DNA of 64,000 nucleotides. It comes from Nemertoderma westbladi. Taxonomy: Eukaryota; Xenacoelomorpha; Nemertodermatida; Nemertodermatidae. The notes beneath the pieces were generated by a model that was not told where the DNA came from, ran no database searches, and saw only the letters and a program-made list of their open reading frames with translations. Within the stretch, counting starts at the first letter, position 1; each line of letters begins with the position of its first letter. A program made the translations under genes and the position numbers. This document shows positions 22,454 through 31,929 of the stretch, one piece after another. The DNA is taken from contig JAUCBJ010006659.1 in the NCBI GenBank assembly GCA_032718475.1, positions 1 through 64,000 on the forward strand. Reading direction: 5' to 3'.

Positions 22454-25400
22454 ATGCACGGAAGAAAGCCCGAAGAAAGAACGAGAGTGCATCACGTTAC
22501 CCAAGGTAAAGTGAGTAACATCAAACCAAACTGTGCGCTGTGCGACGGGCCCCACCGTTTGAGTGCGTGTGCTGAATTTCTAAAGAAATCCCTTGTAGAC
22601 AGACATGCATTCATGTGGGATAAGCGGTTATGCTATAATTGCCTCAGATCAGGACACCAACGGCGAACCTGTTACTCCGACGTAAAGTGTGCAAAGTGTG
22701 GCGCGAAACATCACATTTTGTTACACAGTGAGTTCGAACGAGACAACCCGAGTCAGGTAAGTGAGCCCGAACTACATGTCCAATTCAGTGATGTAAATGA
22801 CACTAATCAAGAGTCTGAGATGGAAGGATTCTATACTGACGAATTCTCCGACGCCAACGAATCCTGTTACCTAATAAATACCGCAGTATATCGAGCACTT
22901 ACTTACGAAAAGGACACCGACAATGAGTTCCCCCCAACTACCTTTGCCAGACAACCATCTTGGAAAGCTCCAACTTCCAACGTAGGAATCAGAGAATTTC
23001 CTGTAGTGCAGGTAAGAGTTCACGGTCCTAACAAAAGTTACATAGTGAACGCCCTCCTTGACTCCGGCAGCACAGGAACATTCATCGATCAAGAACTAGC
23101 CGAAGATATCTTTGCTGGACAACCCAAATTCCGGACTAAATTGAATATGTCAGGAATTATGCAGGTTTGGAAATCTACCATAACGGCAGATTACTATGTA
23201 GGTGCATTGTCCACCCCCCAGGATAAATTAGGAGCACAAAGTATAAGGTCAGTAAAAATGGTGGCTATAAAGAACTTCGCTACTACCCAAGTAGAACCTT
23301 ATAACTGGGACGAGGACGAGAGCATCCAACAGCTTAAGATACCTCGATTCCAGACAGATTATCCTGGAGTGCAAATACTCATCGGCCAAAACGCGCATGA
23401 GGCGCTCGAGACATTGGAGAAACGGCCTGCTCAACCGCAGCCACTACAAACCTATGCGGTAAGAACTAGAGTAGGTTGGTACTTTACTGGCCCTTCCCGC
23501 AGAACTCTCGAAGAGAGAATGCCACAAGAACGAATATACCAAGTAAACGATTGGGAAGTGGAGAACAGTGAGGTGGACGAACTAACTGAGGGAACACCAT
23601 ACTCCTCAGATAATGACGACATCTACCAACTCTTCGATGAAGAGAACACAATCGACCTACTTACAGAAAACAAAACTTGGAAAAACCAGGTGAACCTATG
23701 TCAACTGATTCGCCCATCGGGACCCATTGATTACAATGACGAACTAAATGATGAGATAGAGCGCTACAACGCTAGAACTCGGGACGAACTCGCCGTACGA
23801 TTCTTTACTCAAGAATTGGTAGAGCCCAATTCATACGACAAGGCCCTATCGATAGAAGAAGAAAGAGCCAAGCAAATCCAGGAAACAACTACACGTTTTT
23901 TAAAAGATCAAGGTAGATATGAAATCGGCCTACCATTTCGAAAACGAGAACCTAGATTTATAAATAACAGACCCTTGGCAGAGAAAAGAATCACTCAATT
24001 ACATCGACGCCTTACGGCTAATGCTTCAGCTAAAGAAATGTACCAAACTCAGTTGAAGAAATTTATTACAAAGGGATACGCGGAGCGAGTACCGGAAGGA
24101 ACACCAGTAACTGAGAGAACGTATTACTTAACACATCATTACGTTCCCAAACCCGGTAAACCCCATGAAGTACGAGTCGTATTCGATGGCTCCGCTCTAT
24201 ACATGGGCCAATCCCTCAATTCCGAGTTGTTACCAGGACCCAACTTACTCCAATCTTTGTTGGGAATACTTTTAAGATTAAGACAATATTCCATCGCGTT
24301 CGCCTCCGATATAGAAGGAATGTTCTTACAAGTCAAGGCGCTGGATAGAGATAGAGACAGCCTAAGATTTCTGTGGTGGCCTGAAGGAGATCGCAACCAG
24401 AAACCGGTAGAGTACTGGATGACCATCCAGGCTTTTGGGATCATATCAAGCCCTTCCAACGCCTGCTCCGTGGTGCGGACCACTGCGAATGACAACCGGG
24501 ACGCCTTCTCAAAAGAGGTGATAGACAACATCAAGCGTGATATATACATGGACGACAATTTAAAGTCCCTTCCATCAGTAGAAGAAGCCATTGATGTCGC
24601 GAAAGGAACGGTAGAGTGTTTGAAAAGAGGTGGATTTCGACTGAAGAAATTCAGCAGCAACGCCCGTGAGTTTCTGGAAGCGATACCGGTAGAAGACCGA
24701 GGAACGAAAGACCTAGACTTAATAAAGGACGATCTTCCAGAAACCAAGACGCTTGGCTTGAAGTGGGACACAGAAAGAGATATCCTGTTTTTTCAGCTAA
24801 AGCAGCGAGATAATCCAGTTCGGACCAAGCGGATTTGTTTAAGTATCCTGAGCACTTATTTCGACCCATTGGGATTTATTAGCCCAGTTATATTGATTGC
24901 TCGGAGTTTAGTACAACAAATGTGGCTTGAAAACCACTCATGGGACGATCCACTTAAGGGAGAACTGTTAAAGAAGTGGATGAAATGGGAAGATTCTCTA
25001 CCTGCCATCGAGAGCTTTGTAATTTCCCGTGCATATTTTGGTCATGTTCTTCCTACATATTCCTATCAACTCCATGTGTTTGGAGACGCCAGCGACATGG
25101 GAATAGGTATAGTAGCATATCTGCGAGTCGAAACTCCGGATGGAATCAAAGTCGCCTTGGTTACCTCTAAGGCATTGATTAACAACAAGTTAAAGGTTCC
25201 TCGAGCGGAGTTAAAGGCGGCTTTATACGCTACAGCCATCGGCCGGAACGTAACAGAACAAATCGACTATCCACTGGAGAAAACTGTTTATTGGACCGAC
25301 GCTTTACTCATGTTGGAGTATATAACCAATGAAGTCTGTCAGTTCAGCGTTTTTGTTACTAACAGGGTAGCTATTATTCTTAGTCGCACAAAGATAGATC

Positions 25401-27430
25401 AATGGAGACATTGCCCTGGTACGATTAATCCAGCCGATATCGCCTCCAGGGGAGCGACTCCACAGGAACTGATAGATACTCCAGACTGGTTGGGTGGACC
25501 CGACTTCCTGAGTAAGGAAGAAGATGAATGGCCTCCTCACCTTACTACGGCGGAGATTAGACAAGCCAAGGGAGCGGAGAAAGTCAAACCTAAAACCCGG
25601 GCGAGTAAATCGAAGTTATTTAAACCGACGATCGATCTATCTGTATTACATACTTCCGGAAACGATGCTTCGGATCCACAATCCCTCGCCACAAATAAGT
25701 CTGTTGTGGAAATTAGAGATAGAGATTGGAAATCTGGAACACCAGACGTCTCGCAAGGAATCTCACCCCTGCTGCAGAGAGCAATGCATCACTACAGTTC
25801 CTGGAATCGGCTCTGTAAAGCCGTCACATATTTAAGGCGATGTTTTCATCATCACTACTACAGGACAAAGACCATTAGTGATACCGCTCCATTGACATCT
25901 GCGCAAGTTCATGTTATTAAAAATTTACCCAAATATAAGACATCCGACCGGTTTCTAAAGGAAAAAATCAGTTACCAGGAGCATGAAGAAACCAATAAGC
26001 AGATACTGAGACTCCTGCAATGTTATGAGGATTCCGATGAGTATTTCCTGTTGTTGAGGAATCCGCAGATGCGCTTAAGGGATCGCTTCTCTAGCACAAT
26101 GATAGATGGGTTAATACGTGTTGGAGGAAGGCTCACCAATGCGCCATTATCCTTTGACACTAAATTCCCCATACTCATTAGAAATCTTGAAGTACAAATC
26201 AAGATGATTGTAGATGTTCACAGTAAACTTTATCATGCTGGTAGAGAACGAGTTCTTAGCGAAATTCGAACTCGCTATTATTTTGATAAACCCCGTAGAG
26301 CTCTGAACCAAGTTCTTAGGAACTGCATACCCTGTAGGAAAGCATTCAGTAGGCCTTTAACACAGCGAGAGGCAGAATTACCTAGGGAACGAGTAAGCTT
26401 CTATGAACCACCTTTTACTAATACTGGTGTAGATTTATTTGGCCCTATTGAAGTATATCGTGCTAGGACTATAGTCAAGAGATGGTGTGTCATCTTCGTA
26501 TGCATGACTTGTAGAGCCATCCATCTCGATATGGTGAACGATCTATCTACCAACAGCTTCGTATTAAGTTTACGCCGACAGATCGCTCGCTTCGGGACTA
26601 GTAATACCATGAGATCGGATAAGGGAACGAACTTCATTGGTGCCAACAACGAAATCCAGGCTTACATGAAGGACTGGAACCAAAGACAGGTGGACGATCA
26701 GCTAAGGATAACAGCGTCTAGCTGGACCTTCAACGCCGCCGACGCCCCTTGGTGGGGAGGAAGTTGGGAGAGATTAATTAGAAGTGTCAAGACCGCATTT
26801 CACTTTATAGTGCCATGCCGCGCGTATCTCACCGACGAACTTTTGCGGACGTTAATGGAGGAAATAGCTGCCTATCTCAACGAGAGACCGCTTATGCCAG
26901 TCTCATCGAGTCCCGATTCCCTGGAAGCGCTAACACCCGCGCACTTCCTACTGAAGAAACCTGTAGCCATGCTCCCACGATCGGAGATTACCGACGGAGA
27001 CGAATACTGCCGTCGAACTTGGCAACTTATGCAGTTGCTGTCCCGTCGTTTCGCTGACCATTTCGAGAAACATTATCTGCCCACGCTACAACTTCGAACT
27101 AAGTGGTTTGCGCAGCAAGAAAACGTCAGCGCCGGAGATATGGTGCTTATTGTAGATTCAGACCTTCCACGTAAACGGTGGCAGACAGGTCGTATCATCG
27201 AGACTCACATCTCGGATGATGGTTTAGTACGCTCGGTAGAACTCGTCGTCATGCGGCGTAACTTCAAGAAGCCAGGCATAATCTTTGAGACGCAACAACT
27301 CAACCGCCCAGTTGGTCGTTTATGTTTACTGGAAAGAGACAGAGAACTCTCCGGAAACTATGGAAGGCAAGACACTCTTCCCACGACCACCTCCCTAATT
27401 CCTCAAACATCTAGGGACTCCCCAACGTGA
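22454..27430 (+). CDS. Element Y pol polyprotein (zinc knuckles, protease, RT, RNase H, integrase)
   Basis: 1658 codons, uninterrupted. Order: gag-type Cys/His region (C27-C30, then CCHC C60-C63-H68-C73, then C79-C82); aspartic protease with LLDSGSTGTF (D203); RT with FASDIEGMFLQV and IYMDDNL (YMDD, residues 698-701); the Peptidase_A17-like block LSTYFDPLGFISPV; RNase H-like VFGDASDMG and YWTDALLML; HHCC zinc domain (HSKLYHAGRER...CIPC); integrase core with D1327 (GVDLFGP), D1389 (RSDKGTNF) and E1439 (GSWERL); and a DUF5641-like tail. All catalytic residues expected for cDNA synthesis and integration are present. The real start is probably upstream, because the gag frame is continuous apart from two stops. 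Unlike X pol at 31930 it has no internal stop. Confidence 0.92.
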   Translation: MHGRKPEERTRVHHVTQGKVSNIKPNCALCDGPHRLSACAEFLKKSLVDRHAFMWDKRLCYNCLRSGHQRRTCYSDVKCAKCGAKHHILLHSEFERDNPSQVSEPELHVQFSDVNDTNQESEMEGFYTDEFSDANESCYLINTAVYRALTYEKDTDNEFPPTTFARQPSWKAPTSNVGIREFPVVQVRVHGPNKSYIVNALLDSGSTGTFIDQELAEDIFAGQPKFRTKLNMSGIMQVWKSTITADYYVGALSTPQDKLGAQSIRSVKMVAIKNFATTQVEPYNWDEDESIQQLKIPRFQTDYPGVQILIGQNAHEALETLEKRPAQPQPLQTYAVRTRVGWYFTGPSRRTLEERMPQERIYQVNDWEVENSEVDELTEGTPYSSDNDDIYQLFDEENTIDLLTENKTWKNQVNLCQLIRPSGPIDYNDELNDEIERYNARTRDELAVRFFTQELVEPNSYDKALSIEEERAKQIQETTTRFLKDQGRYEIGLPFRKREPRFINNRPLAEKRITQLHRRLTANASAKEMYQTQLKKFITKGYAERVPEGTPVTERTYYLTHHYVPKPGKPHEVRVVFDGSALYMGQSLNSELLPGPNLLQSLLGILLRLRQYSIAFASDIEGMFLQVKALDRDRDSLRFLWWPEGDRNQKPVEYWMTIQAFGIISSPSNACSVVRTTANDNRDAFSKEVIDNIKRDIYMDDNLKSLPSVEEAIDVAKGTVECLKRGGFRLKKFSSNAREFLEAIPVEDRGTKDLDLIKDDLPETKTLGLKWDTERDILFFQLKQRDNPVRTKRICLSILSTYFDPLGFISPVILIARSLVQQMWLENHSWDDPLKGELLKKWMKWEDSLPAIESFVISRAYFGHVLPTYSYQLHVFGDASDMGIGIVAYLRVETPDGIKVALVTSKALINNKLKVPRAELKAALYATAIGRNVTEQIDYPLEKTVYWTDALLMLEYITNEVCQFSVFVTNRVAIILSRTKIDQWRHCPGTINPADIASRGATPQELIDTPDWLGGPDFLSKEEDEWPPHLTTAEIRQAKGAEKVKPKTRASKSKLFKPTIDLSVLHTSGNDASDPQSLATNKSVVEIRDRDWKSGTPDVSQGISPLLQRAMHHYSSWNRLCKAVTYLRRCFHHHYYRTKTISDTAPLTSAQVHVIKNLPKYKTSDRFLKEKISYQEHEETNKQILRLLQCYEDSDEYFLLLRNPQMRLRDRFSSTMIDGLIRVGGRLTNAPLSFDTKFPILIRNLEVQIKMIVDVHSKLYHAGRERVLSEIRTRYYFDKPRRALNQVLRNCIPCRKAFSRPLTQREAELPRERVSFYEPPFTNTGVDLFGPIEVYRARTIVKRWCVIFVCMTCRAIHLDMVNDLSTNSFVLSLRRQIARFGTSNTMRSDKGTNFIGANNEIQAYMKDWNQRQVDDQLRITASSWTFNAADAPWWGGSWERLIRSVKTAFHFIVPCRAYLTDELLRTLMEEIAAYLNERPLMPVSSSPDSLEALTPAHFLLKKPVAMLPRSEITDGDEYCRRTWQLMQLLSRRFADHFEKHYLPTLQLRTKWFAQQENVSAGDMVLIVDSDLPRKRWQTGRIIETHISDDGLVRSVELVVMRRNFKKPGIIFETQQLNRPVGRLCLLERDRELSGNYGRQDTLPTTTSLIPQTSRDSPT

Positions 27431-29050
27431 TACGTCTGGAGTGGGTGCATGACTATATTATTCTATCTATTTTTATTATATTTTTATATGCGAATGTTAT
27501 TATGTACTTTATTATAATCGTTTTATTTAATTTTATTTAGTAGAATGTTATTTTAGATTATTTAGTAGGTTAGTGCAATATATTAGTGTTTATTACGTAA
27601 TTACACATAATATATATATTTAATATGATGGCGAGAAATAATTCTTTCTTTTCCTTACTGTCCGTATTATATTATAAATACGAGACTACATGTAAGATGA
27701 CATGTCAGTACTTATTAAAGTACAATAAAGCTCCTACTATATTTAAGTATTATTGGTAGGCAGAGTATTAGGAATGCAAAGTTCAGATCCTCGTGTCTCG
27801 GCTAAACCAAGCTCTGGGTAGACCTTGGAAACGACTTGCCTCTTCACACTGACATTGCTTCGTGCGATATTGCTCTTCTACTTTATATTAAATAATACAT
27901 ATAGTAGCGTGATGTCCCTATAACAGTAGCGTAAAACGCAAATAAATCTGTTAAACCTTTTGACCATCTGTAATTCTAGTCGATTAAGATATCGCGGCAC
28001 CCACCGATATACTTGAAAGACAAATTCTAGAATCAGTGGTTAACGTCCCCAGACAAGTTCTGGAATAAATCGGTGCCCATCTTAAATATTAATTTAATAT
28101 TTATTAAAATCTGTAAAATTCAGATCCTTTAAAATTTCTAGTCAATTAAGATATCGCAGCACTTACCGATACTCTTAAAAGACAATTTACAGAATTAAGG
28201 ATCCTAGGTCCCCAGACATGCTCTGGAATAAAATTGTGTCAATTTTACCATCAAATAATAAAATTCACGGGAATAAATTTAAATTCATATCTTAAATGAA
28301 TTTCATAAATTGTCATTTGTGCAATTTATAACATTCCCAAAATTCCATTAATTAATAGATCATGGGAGCGGAGATTCATCCTATTGAGTGTATTAGAGTG
28401 CGAGAATCTCCAACATATAGTCAATAGCCGATAAAATTAATAAAATCATACATAAGGAGGATATTGACAATTAAAGAATTACTATTAAATAGCATTCCAG
28501 ATCTGTATGCATGAGAATTACCCTAATTCTACCGCTAGCTTTCCATAATGTCACCATAGCAACACCCACGCTAGAATTAGAAGCAAGTTAAAAGAACAAT
28601 AGAAAGCTTGTCCCATTGCCTAGCATAGAGAATGCATAGCACACTGTTAGTATCCAAAGATACACAGTAATAACGTGACATTCTGGAAGGCACTGACTAA
28701 TGGACAAATGGCCTGTATGTGTACAATTGGTGACAGTTGTGTGGGAATTTGTGCGTTTATAGGTGAATGTTACTGCTAAAGTATGTTTACAGTAGCTAGT
28801 CGCAATTGTAAAAGTAGCCCAACTCTCCTATAGAAAGAACCTAAAGTGGATTCAAGCCTTTGGGACGGACAGTGGAGTGACTTGTGCCGGTTATCGTTGT
28901 CGTGCTGTTGCTACATGTTGGCGTAAACACAGCGACAACGGTACATCGGCGCTGAGAATCCCACTGTCCGGGGGCAAAGAAAGGTAGGCAGCGACGCCCG
29001 CTCGCCTAAACATAAACTCCTTATAATATTAATAAACCCAAATAGCAGAT
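27431..29050 (+). other. Element Y pol-ORF3 spacer with tandem units and a stem-loop
   Basis: 1.6 kb, matched by X's spacer at 36872-38514. Two diverged copies of a ~145-bp unit (about 27957-28090 and 28106-28250) both hold GATTAAGATATCGC...CCGATA and a CCCCAGACA-x-TTCTGGAATAAA hairpin. Immediately before ORF3 a two-part stem forms: CGGACAGTGG/CCACTGTCCG (28866-28875 with 28961-28970) enclosing CGTTGTCG/CGACAACG (28895-28902 with 28933-28940). AATAGCAG directly before the ORF3 ATG could be a splice acceptor. Confidence 0.6.
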
Positions 29051-30643
29051 ATGACGGAGTTGATAGAAGATGATCTTGGTATCAGGGAGCGATATACTCT
29101 ACCTTTACAAGCATTTGTGGATAGCTTGATACGCGGTGAAGCCGATCCAACCATTACGGAGGACGATGGTCGTTATATCGAACCGCCGATGTCCCAAGAG
29201 CAACTTACGCGTGAATTGGACTATCGAAAATTCACCGCTCGCTATACGCATCGTAATGGTACGTATATGGACTTCTTAACTACCGGCCATCCTATCGACT
29301 TGCATGATACGGACGATGTAGACACCGAAAGGGAAATGGTTCTATTTAAATATCATACCCAGCGGAGTCGTAACGATAAACCGAGAATAGAACACGAAAA
29401 TTCTATTCGTAACAGACTGGAAAGAGAAAACGTTGAAGAACCGGATAAACGCATCGACTTCAACGACTACCTGGAATTTTGGGAGAAACCTATCTCAACA
29501 TCGCCAGTCAGCAGAACCTCGAGACTCTATATCCTCAAGGTATACATCATGACCCCATGGTAGAACTCAAACGGCTCTATTTCACTATGATGTATCTTAC
29601 CGCCGATCGTCCACTACCTGTTATCCCGGATAGTTTTGAACAAATGGAAGAATATTGCAAAACTGGAGAACGATCACCCGCGTTTCCTCTACAGGACGTA
29701 CGTCTTTGGTGTTATTGTGACGAATGCCCTAGACCCAACCAACAAACTGAAGGACACAAACGTCCGCTGTTCCTATTTCCACGAACAACCGGCGATGGAA
29801 ATTTATTGCGCGTATTGCAGACTCAATAACTTGCACATTTTTGCGGTTTGCCCTCAATTTATGACTCAATGTCACCATTGTCAACTAAAGGGACACGCCA
29901 GTTTCGATTGCCCTTTTAATCACGATTTGGAAAGCGTAGATGAAATGATCACACTACGTTACATCAGAGCTTGGGAAGCGAACGCTGATTTACATTGTGA
30001 TTCGCGCCATCGCTATTATCCCGGACGCGCTTACGAAGGAGTTTATGCGTTCCATCCTTATCTATTCGCTTCTGTCGAACAGAAATCACGCATATTGAGT
30101 TACGAACTACTGAAGCGCGTCGGAGAATGTATTTCAACCAAGTTCGTACGCAAATTTCTCAGGAGTGTTAATCCTAGCGACCTTCATTCATATAACCTAA
30201 TCAATTTTATCCGTCAGGATCCGGACTATGGAGACTTATTTGTTAACTTACACCCCGAGTTACAGGAAGTATATCGACGGCCTTACGAATACCGAGCCCG
30301 CGAACGCGAGTTGGAAAGAACCATTAAACCCAGGAAGTTTCTGACTGCCTATGGTCCACCCACGGCTCTCGTTCAGACCACTCTTAAAGGACCCGTAAGA
30401 GCGGCCGTCCTAAAACGCGCTCTCAAGGCCGTTAGATCCCTCTCCCCCGACGTTGATGTCAATCAACCCGGCACTTCGACTGGCGGATACACCGACCATA
30501 ATCCTACACCCTCTGATGCAATCATATTGCACCCTTCACCCAGGAGTTATAGCCCTCCTTGTAAAGTGGCTCGCCCCAAAGAGAAAAAGACTCTGGTCAG
30601 CTTTAAAAAACTGCGTAAACGCCGTCCGCGCAGGAAAGACTAA
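29051..30643 (+). pseudogene. Element Y ORF3 (zinc-knuckle protein of unknown function, frameshifted)
   Basis: ATG at 29051; open to 29563, then the homologous sequence is in another frame (about 29479-29660, LYPQGIHHDPMVELKRLYFT...) and returns to the first frame until TAA 30643. Compared with X (58783), Y lacks one base near 29478, which explains the first shift. The C-terminal half has a Cys/His block (YCAYC...HIFAVCPQFMTQCHHC, KGHASFDC) and a basic end (KLRKRRPRRKD). Both the N-terminal LYP...ELKRLY...YLTADRPLP block and the Cys/His block match element C ORF3. It lacks a signal peptide and membrane segment, so it is not env-like. It is shorter than C ORF3 because the exonuclease-like centre is absent. 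Confidence 0.7.
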
Positions 30644-30711
30644 CTGTTTAGAGTATTTACGTATATTAGAAACTGTGATTTTGTATATTTATAGACTTGA
30701 ATCCCATTTTC

Positions 30712-30720
30712 TGGGAGCGG
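30712..30720 (+). promoter_or_regulatory. Polypurine tract of element Y
   Basis: GGGAGCGG directly before the TG of the LTR; X has GGGAGTGG at the same place (59184-59191). Confidence 0.6.
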
Positions 30721-31929
30721 TGTAAAAGCTTTTGTGGATATAATCAGTCCCCTTGCCCGCAAAGTACCGTTGTAGGTGTTTTAACGGACATAAAAGTCAT
30801 TCTTCTATATGTGTGCTTTGGCGGACATGGCAAGGCACAAAACCCGCAATGCTCAAATCCTCTAGCACAGTGTAGCCTTGATGATTCAGATTACGACATC
30901 TAACAGCTGGTTGCTGGCATGGAAACGGCCGTTGGACACATGGTTCTTTGTTTAGCTTAACAGCCAATCAGGGCGATTTTTACTGTCGATGTGGAGATAT
31001 TCTACAGATCGTGCTAGGAGTGTTCAGTCTTATAGTTTTCTGTGTTATAGTTTTGTTGTTCCTTCTAGGCCAAGAACACCGGCTCTGGAGTCAATTCGTT
31101 TCAGACTTTAGAAGAAACATTAGTAGGCTTAGATTATAGAACGTATAACTGTTATCAACCCAATCAGTCTTATCAGCGCAGTAGCGCAGCGGTACAATCT
31201 TATATTGTTATAATCTTAACCTACCGTCTTAATGCTTTTTACTGTTGTCATTATTTGTATCAGTTGGTTGAATATTATTATTTGGAGAACATCGATAAAT
31301 AACCCAAATTTCCCAATTTTCTTGATACACTACAGGTTAGAGAGACAGGTTACATATAGCGATTGCGACTTATATTATCGTGGTTTGTAGTGAATTTAAT
31401 GCTATTTGATAAGCACTACATGAGTCAATTGCTGTTCTCTTTATATATGATAAAATTCATTGACGGTCGGCAGATTAGTGTGCAGTATTGTGCGGTACCG
31501 GTAGTGTGCATGATTGTGGCTGATAACTAAGCATGTCCTAAAGAATGCGCCTCATACGTGAATCATAAGCCTTACAGTCTTACAGTTGTGTTTAGTATAA
31601 GTCATATCTCTGTTTACCTAGATAGAGCGCCACGTCCTAAAGGAACTGTTAATATTTCCCGAAAGTTAATAATACTCGTCAGAAATTATTTATTAACGAT
31701 CAATCGAATAATACAGTAAGCTTACACTGCAATAATAAAATCTAAGCCCCATCCGAATCCAGTCTCCCGGGTATATCCAGCGGGTGAATGGACGCGCACT
31801 AGGCTGGCTTCGGCTAATGTTGTGTTTATTGGTATTAAATACTTGTCATTTACTAAAGTCTATTTATAAACCAAAAGACATATAAATTTTGGCAGGTTAA
31901 ACTGCTAAAGGTCTTCAAAAGCGCGTACA
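30721..31929 (+). repeat. Element Y 3' LTR (L2)
   Basis: 1209 bp, TGTAAAAGC...GCGCGTACA. Its U3 (30721 to ~31430) is strongly diverged from the other two plus-strand LTRs (for example GGATATAATCAGTCC versus GGGATATAACTGGCC), but its R-U5 is nearly identical to 16532-17004. Its right end abuts X pol with no leader or gag. Confidence 0.9.

Larger units (their letters stand above)
16525..31929 (+). mobile_element. Element Y: BEL/Pao retrotransposon with ORF3, inserted in element X
   Basis: R-U5 of the mosaic LTR, leader, gag, pol, ORF3 and a complete 3' LTR (30721-31929). Its two R-U5 copies differ at about 2 of 470 bp, so it is younger than X. The 3' LTR ends in CA exactly where X pol begins (31930), which is what integration into X produces. 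The left target copy was lost with X gag, so no duplication can be checked. Confidence 0.75.

Noticed and set aside
29051-30643. ORF3 as an envelope gene
   Set aside because: No signal peptide, no transmembrane segment, no cleavage site; instead zinc knuckles and a basic tail.
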